Shown: positions 16,099 to 25,658, counted from the first letter of the stretch. The stretch is DNA of 64,000 nucleotides from Aureimonas frigidaquae (GCF_001463905.1 NZ_BBWR01000016.1:1-64000), one strand, 5' to 3'. Made by a program: numbers and translations. The notes: generated by a model from the sequence alone, not told the origin.

Positions 16099-16521
16099 TC
16101 AGGCGGAGAGTGTGGGTGGACCGCGCGGGTCCGGCGCCAGACCGAGCGGGGCCGGCGAGGGGGCTGGATCGTCACGCAGGGCAAACCAAGGCCGGGCCGG
16201 TTCCTGCAGGGAGAAGGCGGGGCCGATATCCTGGCCGGTGGGAAGCGCCGCAAAGAGGCGCGGATCGGCCGCATGGCACACGACGCAGGGGCAGTCGTGC
16301 CCGGCCAGCGCCGCATGGCCATCGGCATCGGCATCGGCCGGCGATGCCGCCGCAGTCGTGCCCGGATGGCAGATGACGAAGGCGTCGGGCGTAGCGGCCA
16401 GGACGGACGCGCCGCAGGCAAAGCCCGTCATCAACACCTGGAGGATCAGGAAATAGCCGGCCATGGCGGCAAGAACGCCACCGGACAACCGGTCCCCCAT
16501 CCATCGGCGCACAAGGCTCAT
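16099..16521 (-). CDS. DUF2946-like small metal-associated membrane protein
   Basis: The start at 16521 (MSLVRRWMGDRL) gives 140 aa: one N-terminal membrane or signal segment (about 15-45), a CHPGTT motif, then CPCVVCH at 77-83 and a low-complexity Pro-rich tail. Short proteins with this layout (DUF2946 type) are common next to copper genes, but their role is unproven; metal binding by the Cys/His cluster is inferred. It is the first gene of the copper operon, 65 bases before PCuAC. Confidence 0.65.
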   Translation of the reverse strand: MSLVRRWMGDRLSGGVLAAMAGYFLILQVLMTGFACGASVLAATPDAFVICHPGTTAAASPADADADGHAALAGHDCPCVVCHAADPRLFAALPTGQDIGPAFSLQEPARPWFALRDDPAPSPAPLGLAPDPRGPPTLSA

Positions 16522-16571
16522 GGCCGAGCTATGCCAAATATCGCCAGCGCTGTCACCGTCCCAAATGCGCC

Positions 16572-17414
16572 TCAGAATTCCTCGTAGCGGGACGGGTCCT
16601 GGTCGGCGAGGCGGCCGTCCTTGCGGCCGAGCGCCGTGATCGTATCCATATCCGCGGCGGTGAGCGCGAAGTCGAAGATCGACCGGTTCTCGACCTGCCG
16701 TGCGTCCGATGTCGCTTTCGGAAGCGGCACGGTGCCGAGTTGCACCTGCCAGCGCAGGATGACCTGCGCGATGCTGCGGCCGTGCTGCCGGGCGATATCG
16801 GCGATGGTGGCATGGCCGAGAAGGTCGTTGGCGCGGCCAAGCGGGCTCCAGGCCTGTGTCACGATGGCGTGGCTGGAATCGTAGTCCCGCTGCGGGGCTT
16901 GCGGGAAATAGGGGTGGAGCTCGATCTGGTTGATCGCGGGGGCGACGCCCGTCTCCAGAATGATGCGGTCGAGATGTTCGGGCAGAAAGTTGCACACCCC
17001 GATGGTGCGCACGAGCCCGCGCCGCCGTGCCTCCACCAGTGCCTGCCAGGCCTCCACATAGAGGCCGGTCTGCGGATTGGGCCAATGGATGAGGTAGATG
17101 TCCAGATGGTCGAGGCCGGTGCGGTAGAGCGATTCCTCGATCGTGGCGAGCGCGCGGTCATAGGCGTGGCGCCGGCCCGGCAGCTTGGAGGTCACGCGGA
17201 TTTCGTCACGCGGCACGCCGCTCTTGCGCAGTGCCGCGCCTACCGCGCCCTCATTCTCGTAATTGAAGGCGGAGTCGAGAAGCCGGTAGCCGTTGTGGAG
17301 CGCGCGAACCATGGTCGCAACACCATCGGCGCCGTTCAGCTTGTAGGTGCCAAAGCCGACGGCCGGCATATGGGTGCCATCGTTCAGCGGGATGGTCGGG
17401 ATCGCATCGGGCAC
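16572..17414 (-). CDS. Aldo/keto reductase (2,5-diketogluconate reductase-like)
   Basis: A 280-aa cytoplasmic NADPH-dependent reductase with a TIM-barrel fold. The catalytic tetrad is Asp47, Tyr52 (AFNYENE), Lys77 (SKLPG) and His110 (LIHWPNP). The phosphate-binding C-terminal region PLPKATS is also present. The family reduces sugar ketones and small aldehydes; the exact substrate is not evident. The gene lies 48 bases downstream of the acyl-CoA dehydrogenase gene on the same strand. Confidence 0.9.
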   Translation of the reverse strand: MPDAIPTIPLNDGTHMPAVGFGTYKLNGADGVATMVRALHNGYRLLDSAFNYENEGAVGAALRKSGVPRDEIRVTSKLPGRRHAYDRALATIEESLYRTGLDHLDIYLIHWPNPQTGLYVEAWQALVEARRRGLVRTIGVCNFLPEHLDRIILETGVAPAINQIELHPYFPQAPQRDYDSSHAIVTQAWSPLGRANDLLGHATIADIARQHGRSIAQVILRWQVQLGTVPLPKATSDARQVENRSIFDFALTAADMDTITALGRKDGRLADQDPSRYEEF

Positions 17415-17462
17415 GCGCGTGTCCTTTCTGGCGGTGGATGCCGCCGGCCGTTCGTGGAGCGT

Positions 17463-18677
17463 CTAGAAGAAGGCCTGGAGGCCCGTCTGGGCACGGCCGA
17501 GGATGAGGGCATGCACATCGTGCGTGCCCTCATAGGTGTTCACCGTCTCGAGGTTCTGCGAATGGCGGATGACGTGATACTCGCCCATGATGCCGTTGCC
17601 GCCATGCATGTCCCGCGCCATGCGGGCAATGTCGAGCGCCTTGCCGCAATTGTTGCGCTTGACGAGGCTGATGGCTTCGGGCGCCAAGGCGCCTTCGTCG
17701 AACAGGCGCCCGACGCGCAACGAGGCCTGGAGGCCGAGTGCGATTTCCGTCTGCATGTCGGCGAGCTTCTTCTGCACAAGCTGGGTCGCGGCGAGGGGCC
17801 GGCCGAACTGCACGCGTTCCAGCGTGTAGTCCCGCGCACGATGCCAGCAATCCTCCGCCGCGCCCATGACGCCCCAGGAAATGCCGTAGCGCGCCCGGTT
17901 GAGGCAGCCGAAGGGGCCACGCAGGCCCGACACATGGGGCAGGAGCGCATCCTCCGGCACCTCGACGCCGTCCATCACGATCTCGCCGGTGATGGAGGCG
18001 CGCAGCGAAAGCTTGCCGCCGACCTTGGGTGCGCTGAGGCCCGGCAGCCCCTTGTCCAGGATGAAGCCGCGGATCTCCCCGTCATGCGCGTCGGATTTGG
18101 CCCAGACGACGAAGACATCCGCAATGGGCGCGTTGGAAATCCACATCTTGGTGCCGCTGAGCCGGTAGCCGCCATCCACCTTCTGGGCGCGCGTCTTCAT
18201 GCCGCCCGGATCGGAGCCGGCATCGGGCTCGGTCAGGCCGAAGCAGCCGATCAACGCGCCGGATGCGAGGCCGGGCAGGTAGCGGCGGCGCTGCTCCTCC
18301 GACCCATAGGCATAGATCGGGTACATGACGAGCGAGGATTGGACGCTCATCATGGAGCGGTAGCCGGAATCCACGCGCTCGACCTCCCGCGCGACGAGCC
18401 CGTAGGCCACATAGGATGCGCCGGCGCAGCCGTACTCCTCCGGCAGGGTCACGCCCAGAAGGCCGAGCGCGCCCATTGCGGCGAAGATCGAAGGATCGAC
18501 CGTTTCGTGCTCATAGGCGTCGAGGATGCGGGGTTGCAACTCGCCCTGCGCAAAATCGCGGGCCGCATCGCGGATCATCCGCTCGTCCTCGGTGAGCTGC
18601 GCATCGATGAGGAACGGGTCGGCCCAGTCGAAGGGGGCCATGCGGGTCGGCTGACCTGCGGGGAAGCTGTGGGTCAT
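17463..18677 (-). CDS. Acyl-CoA dehydrogenase, glutaryl-CoA dehydrogenase-like
   Basis: The start at 18677 (MTHSFPAG) has GGGAG ten bases upstream; an upstream ATG at 18701 is less likely. The roughly 404-aa FAD enzyme has the [19 protein letters not shown] and [16 protein letters not shown] blocks typical of GcdH. The catalytic Glu lies in [17 protein letters not shown], the GcdH form of this motif. GcdH oxidises and decarboxylates glutaryl-CoA to crotonyl-CoA in lysine and tryptophan breakdown. No CoA transferase partner is adjacent, so the substrate assignment rests on motif similarity. Two palindromes lie in its upstream region. Confidence 0.85.
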   Translation of the reverse strand: MTHSFPAGQPTRMAPFDWADPFLIDAQLTEDERMIRDAARDFAQGELQPRILDAYEHETVDPSIFAAMGALGLLGVTLPEEYGCAGASYVAYGLVAREVERVDSGYRSMMSVQSSLVMYPIYAYGSEEQRRRYLPGLASGALIGCFGLTEPDAGSDPGGMKTRAQKVDGGYRLSGTKMWISNAPIADVFVVWAKSDAHDGEIRGFILDKGLPGLSAPKVGGKLSLRASITGEIVMDGVEVPEDALLPHVSGLRGPFGCLNRARYGISWGVMGAAEDCWHRARDYTLERVQFGRPLAATQLVQKKLADMQTEIALGLQASLRVGRLFDEGALAPEAISLVKRNNCGKALDIARMARDMHGGNGIMGEYHVIRHSQNLETVNTYEGTHDVHALILGRAQTGLQAFF

Positions 18678-18723
18678 GATCGCGAACTCCCAAATGCGCA
18701 TTCTGGCCTATGCCACGAAACGC

Positions 18724-18784
18724 GTATCGGCTCCACCCGATACACCTTCATGATACAGCCGCCTTCGGCGCACCTATGATAGGT
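18724..18784. promoter_or_regulatory. Two palindromes in the gcdH-side divergent promoter region
   Basis: The 136-base gap between the acyl-CoA dehydrogenase gene and the divergent secreted-protein gene holds two perfect inverted repeats. GTATCGG and CCGATAC (18724-18730 and 18737-18743) are separated by six bases, and ACCTATGATAGGT (18772-18784) has a single central base. The size and spacing fit operators for a dimeric regulator such as TetR, GntR or LysR types. No regulator gene is adjacent. Confidence 0.45.
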
Positions 18785-18813
18785 TGTGATGTCGCGGCAA
18801 GGCTCGTACCGAC

Positions 18814-19293
18814 ATGGAGCATTCCACACCGATGAACAGTCATCCACCCTTAAGAACCAACCGGCGTCGCCACGCGGCGCTTCTGTTCGGCTGTCTTGCA
18901 TTGGCCCTGGCCGCCGCCCCGGCGCCGTCCCATGCGCAGGAGACGACCGACCAGCGTTTCGACAGCCTGTTCGGGGCGCACGAGCCTTACCGCGCCTTCT
19001 TCCAGACCTTGCGCACCGCCATTGCGAAGGGCGATGCCAAGGGGGTGGCCGCCCTCGTCTCCTATCCGCTCTCGGTGCGGATCGGCGGCAAGAAGACGAC
19101 CATCGCGAATGCGGCAGCCTTCGAGCGGCATTACGCGCAAATCGTCACGCCCGCGCTGCGCCGCGCCGTCGCCGAACAGGAATATGACGATCTTTTCGCC
19201 AACTGGCAGGGTGTCTCGATCGGCGACGGGACGCTCTGGTTCTCGGGCGTGGGCGACAGCCAAGAGGTGCGGATCACCGCCATCAACAATTAG
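18814..19293 (+). CDS. Secreted small protein, NTF2-like
   Basis: The 159-aa product (or 153 aa from the ATG at 18832) has a signal peptide with a hydrophobic stretch at about 22-37 ending SHA-Q near residue 41. The mature part starts with helices (FFQTLRTAIAKGDAKGVAALVSYPLSVRI) followed by beta-rich sequence, a pattern seen in NTF2-like/SnoaL-type periplasmic proteins. The fold is inferred from pattern and no catalytic residues stand out. It is followed 96 bases later by an ABC importer on the same strand, but a link is not shown. Confidence 0.7.
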   Translation: MEHSTPMNSHPPLRTNRRRHAALLFGCLALALAAAPAPSHAQETTDQRFDSLFGAHEPYRAFFQTLRTAIAKGDAKGVAALVSYPLSVRIGGKKTTIANAAAFERHYAQIVTPALRRAVAEQEYDDLFANWQGVSIGDGTLWFSGVGDSQEVRITAINN

Positions 19294-19389
19294 TCCAATG
19301 CGCGGCCGGGCGGCCCGGAGCCTGTACCCGCGACGCCCTTGCCCTAGTTGCCCCCGTGACGAAAGCGACCGTTCCGGGGGGCCGTAGCC

Positions 19390-20952
19390 ATGTCGAAGAT
19401 CAGCGCAATCCTTGCCGCAATGGTGGTGATGCTCGGCCTTGCGGCCGGCGGCGCGCGGGCGCAGACGCCGCCCAACGTGCTCATCGTCGGCCAGATCGGC
19501 GAGCCGCAATCACTCGATCCGCACCGCGTGACGGCCGCCAACGACTTCCGCATCCTGATGAATGTCTATGAGGGGCTCGTGCGCTACGCCGCCGGCTCGC
19601 TCGACCTCGAGCCGGCGCTTGCGACGGACTGGGAGATTTCCGATGACGGGCTCGTCTATACCTTCCGCCTGCGGGAGGGTGTGACCTTCCACGACGGCAC
19701 GCCCTTCGACGCGCAGGCGGTGAAGTTCAACTTCGACCGCATGCTGGACGAGAACCATCCGCAGCATGCGACCGGGCCATTCCCGCTGGCATTCCAGTTC
19801 GATGCCGTGGACCGGGTCGAGGCCGTCGATGCGGCGACCGTGGCCTTCCATCTGAAGGAGCCTTTCGCGCCCTTCCTGGCGACGCTGGCCGCGCCCATCG
19901 GGCTTCTCGTCTCGCCGGCCGCAGTGGAAGCCGCCGGGGCCGAGTTCGGGCGCCAGCCGTCCGGCACGGGGCCCTTCCGCTTCGTGGAATGGATCGCCAA
20001 CCAGCGCGTGGTCGTGGCGGCCAATCCCGATTACCGCGACGGAGCCCCGGCGCTGGAGGCCATCGTCTTCCGGCCGATCAGCGATGCGAACACGCGGATC
20101 GCGGAAATGATGGCCGGGGGTATCGACGTGCTCCTGGAAACGCCGCCGGACAACGTGGCCGTGTTCCGGGAGGATCCCAATTTCACGGTCCATGAGACGG
20201 TCGGCCCGCATGTCTGGTATCTGATCCTGAACACACGCAGCGGCCCCTTCGCCGACAAGCGTGTCCGGCAGGCGGTGAACTACGCCGTCAACAAGCAGGG
20301 TATCGTCGACAATATCCTCCAGGGGACGGCAGAGGTTGCGGCCGGGCCGATCCCGCCGGCCTTCGACTGGGCGACGGACCCCGGCGTCGCGCCCTATCCC
20401 TACGATCCCGACCGCGCCCGGGCGCTCCTGGCGGAAGCGGGGGTGACGCAGGCCGATCTGACCTTCCTCGTGACGGAAGGCGGCTCGGGCATGCTGGATC
20501 CGGTCCAGATGGCAACGGCCATCCAGGCGGATCTGGCCGCCGTCGGCCTTGCCGCGCGGATCGAGACCTATGAGTGGAACAGCTATCTGGCGCGCGTCAA
20601 CGAAGGGCTGGAGGGCAAGGGCGACATGGCCGAGATGGCCTGGATGACGAACGATCCCGACACCCTGCCGTTCCTGACCCTGCATTCCAACGCCGTTCCG
20701 CAGAAAGGCGGGTTCAATTCCGGCTATTACGCCAACCCGCAGCTCGACGCGCTCCTGGACCAGGCGCGCACCGCCATCGACGAGGAGGAGCGCGCCGATC
20801 TGTACCGTGAAGTCCAGGGCCTGGTGCATGAAGAGGCGCCCTGGCTGTTCGTGGCGAACTGGAAGCAGAACGCGGTGACGACGTCCCGGGTCAGCGGCTT
20901 TACCCTGCAACCGGATTTCACCCTGATCCTGCGCGACGTCGTAAAGAACTGA
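19390..20952 (+). CDS. Peptide-type ABC transporter substrate-binding protein (SBP family 5)
   Basis: A 520-aa periplasmic protein with a signal peptide cleaved after ARA (residue 24). The N-terminal EPQSLDPHRVTAANDFRIL and the later YEGLVRYA and GVTFHDGTPFDAQAVKFNFDR segments are diagnostic of the DppA/OppA family. Ligands in this family include di- and oligopeptides, glutathione and some glycosides. It is the first gene of a four-gene importer operon and sets its specificity, which cannot be read directly. Confidence 0.92.
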   Translation: MSKISAILAAMVVMLGLAAGGARAQTPPNVLIVGQIGEPQSLDPHRVTAANDFRILMNVYEGLVRYAAGSLDLEPALATDWEISDDGLVYTFRLREGVTFHDGTPFDAQAVKFNFDRMLDENHPQHATGPFPLAFQFDAVDRVEAVDAATVAFHLKEPFAPFLATLAAPIGLLVSPAAVEAAGAEFGRQPSGTGPFRFVEWIANQRVVVAANPDYRDGAPALEAIVFRPISDANTRIAEMMAGGIDVLLETPPDNVAVFREDPNFTVHETVGPHVWYLILNTRSGPFADKRVRQAVNYAVNKQGIVDNILQGTAEVAAGPIPPAFDWATDPGVAPYPYDPDRARALLAEAGVTQADLTFLVTEGGSGMLDPVQMATAIQADLAAVGLAARIETYEWNSYLARVNEGLEGKGDMAEMAWMTNDPDTLPFLTLHSNAVPQKGGFNSGYYANPQLDALLDQARTAIDEEERADLYREVQGLVHEEAPWLFVANWKQNAVTTSRVSGFTLQPDFTLILRDVVKN

Positions 20953-20962
20953 GCCGGCTGTC

Positions 20963-21910
20963 GTGGTCCTGGCCATCGCCCGTCGGCTCCTGGCCGCCAT
21001 TCCCGTGCTGATCGGCCTGTCGATCATCGTCTTTGCGATGATGGCGCTGATCCCCGGCGATACGGCTCAGGCGATCCTCGGCTCCTATGCCACGCCCGAC
21101 AACGTGGCGCGGTTGAACGCGCAGCTCGGGCTCGACCGCAGCCTGCCCGAGCAGTACCTCGCCTGGGCCGGCAACGTCCTTCAAGGCGATCTCGGCCAAT
21201 CCTACATCCTGAACCGCCCGGTCCTGACGGAGGTGGGGGAGCGCTTCACCGCCACGCTGATCCTGGCCGGAACGGCGCTGGTGCTCGCCTCGCTGATCGG
21301 GGTGGGCGCCGGCATCATCTCGGCCGTGCGGCAGTTCGGCTGGGTCGACAGGACGGTGACCTTCGTCGTGCTGATCGGCATATCCATGCCGGCTTTTCTG
21401 CTGGGGCTGCTGCTCATCCTGATCTTTGCCGTGCGGCTGCGCTGGCTGCCGGCGTCCGGCATGTATGCCGTCTATGGCGGCGGCGACCTGCCGGACCTTC
21501 TGCGCCATCTCATCCTTCCAGCCATCACCCTGTCGGTGGTGGCTGCCGGGGTCATCGCGCGCCTGTCGCGCGCGGCGATGCTGGACGTGCTGCGCCAGGA
21601 CTTCATCCGCACCGCCCGCGCCAAGGGGCTGTCGGAGGCGCGCGTCACCCGGCGCCATGCGCTGCGCGCCGCCATGGTGCAGATCATCCCCGTGCTCGGC
21701 CTGCAGGCCGGCTTCGTCCTGGGGGGCGCGGTCTATGTCGAAACGGTCTTCCAGTGGCCGGGCCTCGGCGCCATGCTGGTCCAGGCCGTCGCCACGCGCG
21801 ATCTTCTCCTGGTGCAGGGCGGCGTTCTCGTGGCCGCCGCAGCTTATGTCCTGGTCAACCTGATCGCCGATTTGTGCCAGGCCATGCTCGATCCGAGGCT
21901 GCGCGCATGA
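20963..21910 (+). CDS. Peptide-type ABC permease (DppB-like)
   Basis: A GTG start ten bases after the binding-protein gene gives 315 aa. Six membrane segments are visible, with the DppB N-terminal signature RRLLAAIPVLIGLSIIVFAMM and the coupling loop RTARAKGLSEARVTRRHALRAA. It pairs with the permease half of the next gene. The end overlaps the next start by four bases (ATGA). Confidence 0.92.
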   Translation: MVLAIARRLLAAIPVLIGLSIIVFAMMALIPGDTAQAILGSYATPDNVARLNAQLGLDRSLPEQYLAWAGNVLQGDLGQSYILNRPVLTEVGERFTATLILAGTALVLASLIGVGAGIISAVRQFGWVDRTVTFVVLIGISMPAFLLGLLLILIFAVRLRWLPASGMYAVYGGGDLPDLLRHLILPAITLSVVAAGVIARLSRAAMLDVLRQDFIRTARAKGLSEARVTRRHALRAAMVQIIPVLGLQAGFVLGGAVYVETVFQWPGLGAMLVQAVATRDLLLVQGGVLVAAAAYVLVNLIADLCQAMLDPRLRA

Positions 21911-23673
21911 GCGCCGCACGGCCATCCACCCTGCGGCTCCTGGCCGCCAACCGGCTCGGCGCGATCGGGCTGGTCCTGTTCACGCTCATCGCCCTGGCTG
22001 CGCTGCTGGCGCCCATCCTGCCGCTGGCCGATCCCAATGCCACCGATACGGCTGCGCGGCTGCGGCCGCTCTTCAGCCCCGGCCATCTGCTCGGCACCGA
22101 TCCGCTCGGACGGGACGTCCTGTCGCGCCTCGTCTGGGGGACGCGGGTTTCGCTTGCGGTCGGCATCGGGGCGACGCTCGTCGCCGCCCTTATCGGCACC
22201 GTGCTCGGCCTCGTCGCCGGCTATGCCGGTCGCCGTACCGATACGGTGCTGATGCGCCTCGTCGATATGCTGATGGCCTTTCCCTACATCCTTCTGGCGC
22301 TGGCCATCGTGGCGGTGCTGGGGCCGGGCCTGATCAACGCGCTCTATGCCATCGCCGTCGTGAACGTGCCCTTCTTCGCCCGCAACATACGCGGCCGCGT
22401 CATGGGCCTGTCCCACCAGCCCTTCGTCGATGCGGCACGGCTGTCCGGCAAGGGGCCGGTGGCGATCGTCGTTACGGAAATCCTGCCCAATGTCATGCCG
22501 ATCGTGGTGATCGCCATGACGTCGACCATCGGCTGGATGATTCTGGAAACGGCGGGCCTGTCCTTCCTTGGCCTCGGCGCGCAGCCGCCGCAGGCCGATC
22601 TCGGCTCCATGCTCGGGGAAGGGCGGGCGCAGCTCTTCACCGCGCCGCATGTGGCGCTGGTGCCGGGCTTGATGATCTTCCTCCTGGTCATGAGCATCAA
22701 CCTGGCGGGCGACGGAATCCGCGATCTCCTGGACCCGCGGCTGCGCTCCGGCGCCCTGTCCCGGCCGCAGGCCGTCACGGAGCTGGACCGACGCGGCGTG
22801 CCGGCCGCCCCGCCTGTGCCGCGCCAGGGGCTCGACGTTCAGACCCTTTCGGTCGGCTTCCGGTCCGGCCGGTCGATCGTGCCGGCCGTGTCGGAGGTAT
22901 GCTTCACGCTGTCGCCCGGGGAATGCCTCGGCCTGATCGGCGAGTCCGGATCGGGCAAGAGCGTGACCGCGCTGGCGCTCACGGGGCTGGTCGCCTCGCC
23001 GCCCGGCATCGTCACCGGCGGGGCCGTCCGGCTGGACGGGCAAGACGTGCTGGAGCGGCCGGAGCGGATGGCGGCCCTTCGGGGGCGGCGCGTCGCCTAT
23101 GTCTTTCAGGACCCGTTGACGACGCTGCACCCCATGATGCCCGTCGGCCGCCAGGTCCAGGAGGCGGTGACGGCGCACAGGCCGATGGGGCGCAGGGCGG
23201 CGCGCGCCAAGGCCCTGGAGTTGATGCGACAGGTGGGCATTCCGGCGCCGCAGGAGCGCTTCGGCGCCTTTCCGCACGAATTGTCCGGCGGGCAGCGGCA
23301 ACGGATCGGCATTGCCATGGCGCTGGCGAACGATCCGGACATTCTCATCGCCGACGAGCCGACGACGGCGCTCGACGTCACCGTGCAGGCCCGGATCCTG
23401 CAGCTCCTGCAAAGCCTGCAGCGGGAGCGCGGCTTGGCGCTCATCCTGATCACCCATGATTTCGGCATCGTCGCGGGCATGTGCGACCGCGTGGCCGTGA
23501 TGCGCCACGGCCGGATCGTCGAAACGGGCCCGACGCGGGACATCCTGTCCGCGCCCGCAGACGTCTATACGCAGCGGTTGATCGCCAGCGTACCCCAGCC
23601 GGGCGAGGGGCGGCGCTTCCTGGCCCGCATGCGTGCCCTGGCCGACGCGGTCGCACTGGAGCGCCAGGCATGA
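21907..23673 (+). CDS. ABC permease-ATPase fusion (DppC-DppD)
   Basis: The start at 21907 overlaps the upstream stop. The 588-aa protein joins two normally separate subunits. Residues about 1-275 are a DppC-type permease (GTDPLGRDVLSRLVWGTR, six membrane segments, coupling loop VDAARLSGKGPVAIVVTEILPN). A linker of about 35 residues follows. Residues about 315-570 are a DppD-type ATPase with Walker A GESGSGKS, signature LSGGQRQRIGIAMA, Walker B ILIADEPTTALD and switch His (ITHDFGI). The frame is uninterrupted through the junction, so this is a genuine fusion. It fixes a 1:1 ratio of the two subunits. Confidence 0.9.
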   Translation: MSAARPSTLRLLAANRLGAIGLVLFTLIALAALLAPILPLADPNATDTAARLRPLFSPGHLLGTDPLGRDVLSRLVWGTRVSLAVGIGATLVAALIGTVLGLVAGYAGRRTDTVLMRLVDMLMAFPYILLALAIVAVLGPGLINALYAIAVVNVPFFARNIRGRVMGLSHQPFVDAARLSGKGPVAIVVTEILPNVMPIVVIAMTSTIGWMILETAGLSFLGLGAQPPQADLGSMLGEGRAQLFTAPHVALVPGLMIFLLVMSINLAGDGIRDLLDPRLRSGALSRPQAVTELDRRGVPAAPPVPRQGLDVQTLSVGFRSGRSIVPAVSEVCFTLSPGECLGLIGESGSGKSVTALALTGLVASPPGIVTGGAVRLDGQDVLERPERMAALRGRRVAYVFQDPLTTLHPMMPVGRQVQEAVTAHRPMGRRAARAKALELMRQVGIPAPQERFGAFPHELSGGQRQRIGIAMALANDPDILIADEPTTALDVTVQARILQLLQSLQRERGLALILITHDFGIVAGMCDRVAVMRHGRIVETGPTRDILSAPADVYTQRLIASVPQPGEGRRFLARMRALADAVALERQA

Positions 23674-24500
23674 GTGCGGAACAACCCATCCTGGCAGCGC
23701 AGAACCTGACGCGCCGCTATGGCGGTGGCATCCTGTCCCGCGCACCGGCCGTGACGGCCGTGGATGGTGTCAGCCTTGCGGTCCGCGCCGGGCAGACGCT
23801 CGCCATCGTGGGAGAGTCGGGTTCGGGCAAGAGCACGGTGGCGCGCATGCTGGTCGGGTTGGAGCGGCCGGACCTGGGATCGGTGACGATCGACGGCCGG
23901 GACATGGCCGCGCTCGGCTACCATGCGCGCCGCCAGCTCGGCCGGACGATCCAGTATGTGTTCCAGGATCCGATCGCATCCTTGAACCCGCGCCATTCGG
24001 TGGCACGGATTCTCGACGGGACCCTGCGACGCCTGGCCGGCGTGGCACCGGCCGCGGCCCGGCGCGACGCCATGGAGGCGCTTCTGGCGCTGGTCGGTCT
24101 GCCGGGGGATTCACTGGAGCGCTATCCGCACGAGTTTTCCGGCGGGCAGGCGCAACGCATCGCCATCGCCCGGGCGCTGGCCGCGCAGGCACGCATCCTG
24201 GTGCTGGACGAGCCGGTCAGCGCGCTGGACGTTTCGGTGCAGGCGCAGGTCCTCCTGCTCCTCGACCGTCTGCGCACGCAGCTGGGCCTCACCTACGTCT
24301 TCATCAGCCACGACCTGGCGGTGATCGAGGCCGTGGCGGATACCGTCCTCGTGATGCAGGCCGGGAGGGTGGTGGAGGAGGGCCCCGCTGCGGCGCTCTT
24401 CGCAAGGCCGAAGACGGGTTACACGCGCCAGCTTCTCGACAGCGCACCCAGGATGGAGCCCGGTGGAGGCTGGCTTGCTCCTCCGGCGCGACACGCGTAA
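23670..24500 (+). CDS. Peptide-type ABC ATP-binding protein (DppF-like)
   Basis: The start at 23670 overlaps the fusion gene stop (ATGA). The 276-aa ATPase has Walker A GESGSGKST, signature FSGGQAQRIAIARALA, Walker B ILVLDEPVSALD and switch His (ISHDLAV). It completes the importer together with the ATPase half of the preceding fusion protein. The upstream continuation of the frame overlaps the fusion gene and is not coding. Confidence 0.9.
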   Translation: MSAEQPILAAQNLTRRYGGGILSRAPAVTAVDGVSLAVRAGQTLAIVGESGSGKSTVARMLVGLERPDLGSVTIDGRDMAALGYHARRQLGRTIQYVFQDPIASLNPRHSVARILDGTLRRLAGVAPAAARRDAMEALLALVGLPGDSLERYPHEFSGGQAQRIAIARALAAQARILVLDEPVSALDVSVQAQVLLLLDRLRTQLGLTYVFISHDLAVIEAVADTVLVMQAGRVVEEGPAAALFARPKTGYTRQLLDSAPRMEPGGGWLAPPARHA

Positions 24501-24568
24501 CTGGAGCACGACGAACTCCATGGCAATGCGGTGCGATCCGCCCGCCACCCGATCAAAGGACGCGGTGC

Positions 24569-25645
24569 ATGAGCGACACGGTGCAGTATCGGGCTTTCGT
24601 GATCCTTCTGGGGATCGTATCCATCGCCTTTCTATGGCTGATCTGGCCCTTCTACGGCGCCATCCTGTGGGCGGTCGTGCTGGCCGTCCTGTTCCATCCG
24701 ATGCACGGTTGGTTGCTGGCGCGGTTGAACGGCCGGCGCAGCATCGCCGCCCTCGTCAGCGTTCTCACCTGCATTCTGGTCGCGATCATTCCCATGGTGC
24801 TGCTGGCGGGATCGATCGTGCAGGAGGGGCGGGCGGTCTATAGCCGCATCTCCAGCGAGGGGTTCGAGCCGGCGACCTACGCCCAGGCCCTCTATTCCCG
24901 CCTGCCGACCGAGGTCCAGGGCTGGCTGGACGGGCTGGGGGCCAGCAACATTTCGGAGCAGATCACCTCCGCCTTCGCCCAGGCGGGGCAGATGATCGCC
25001 GGGCGCGCCTGGAGCTTCGGGCAGGGAACGCTCGGCTTCTTTGTCGCCGCCGGCCTGATGATCTACCTTCTGTTCTTCCTGTTCCGCGATGGCGACAGAA
25101 TTACCCAGGCGATCCGCCATGCCATGCCGCTCAAGCCGGATCACACGGATGCCGTCCTGAACCGCTTCATCTCCGTCGTGCGGGCGACGGTGAAGGGCAA
25201 TTTCATCATCGCCGCCATCCAGGGCCTGATCGGCGGCCTGGCCTTCTGGGCGCTCGGCGTCAACGGCGCGATCCTGTGGGGGACCATCATGGCCTTCCTG
25301 TCGCTGCTGCCGGCCGTCGGCGCCGCCATCGTATGGGTGCCGGTCGCGGTGCATTTCTTCCTGACCGGGCAATATGTGCAGGGCGCGATCCTGGTCTTTG
25401 TCGGGGTGGCGGTGATCGGCCTGGTCGACAACATCCTGCGGCCGCCCCTGGTCGGCAAGGAGACGCGGCTGCCCGATTACATGGTGCTCTTCTCCACGGT
25501 CGGCGGACTGGCGATTCTGGGGATCAACGGCTTCATCATCGGCCCGCTCATCGCCGCGCTCTTCGTGACTATGTGGTCGCTCTTTTCCGAGGAGCGCCGC
25601 CAGCAGACCATCACCGATGCCGGCGGGCGCCCGCTGCGCCGTTGA
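24569..25645 (+). CDS. AI-2E family transporter (YdiK/PerM type)
   Basis: The start at 24569 has AAAGGA eight bases upstream and gives 358 aa. The pattern is that of the AI-2E family: paired N-terminal membrane helices, a soluble helical insert (about 80-150), then at least five more helices, with the conserved DNILRPPLVGKETRLPDYMVLFSTVGGL block near 290. Members export autoinducer-2 or act as ion or solute transporters, and the substrate here is unknown. It follows the ABC operon by 68 bases and may have its own promoter. Confidence 0.88.
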   Translation: MSDTVQYRAFVILLGIVSIAFLWLIWPFYGAILWAVVLAVLFHPMHGWLLARLNGRRSIAALVSVLTCILVAIIPMVLLAGSIVQEGRAVYSRISSEGFEPATYAQALYSRLPTEVQGWLDGLGASNISEQITSAFAQAGQMIAGRAWSFGQGTLGFFVAAGLMIYLLFFLFRDGDRITQAIRHAMPLKPDHTDAVLNRFISVVRATVKGNFIIAAIQGLIGGLAFWALGVNGAILWGTIMAFLSLLPAVGAAIVWVPVAVHFFLTGQYVQGAILVFVGVAVIGLVDNILRPPLVGKETRLPDYMVLFSTVGGLAILGINGFIIGPLIAALFVTMWSLFSEERRQQTITDAGGRPLRR

Positions 25646-25658
25646 CCGGGCGACAGTT

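Noticed and set aside
16740-18779. 679-codon + strand frame opposite the aldo/keto reductase and acyl-CoA dehydrogenase genes
   Set aside because: It covers two well-supported minus-strand enzymes and has no domain of its own.
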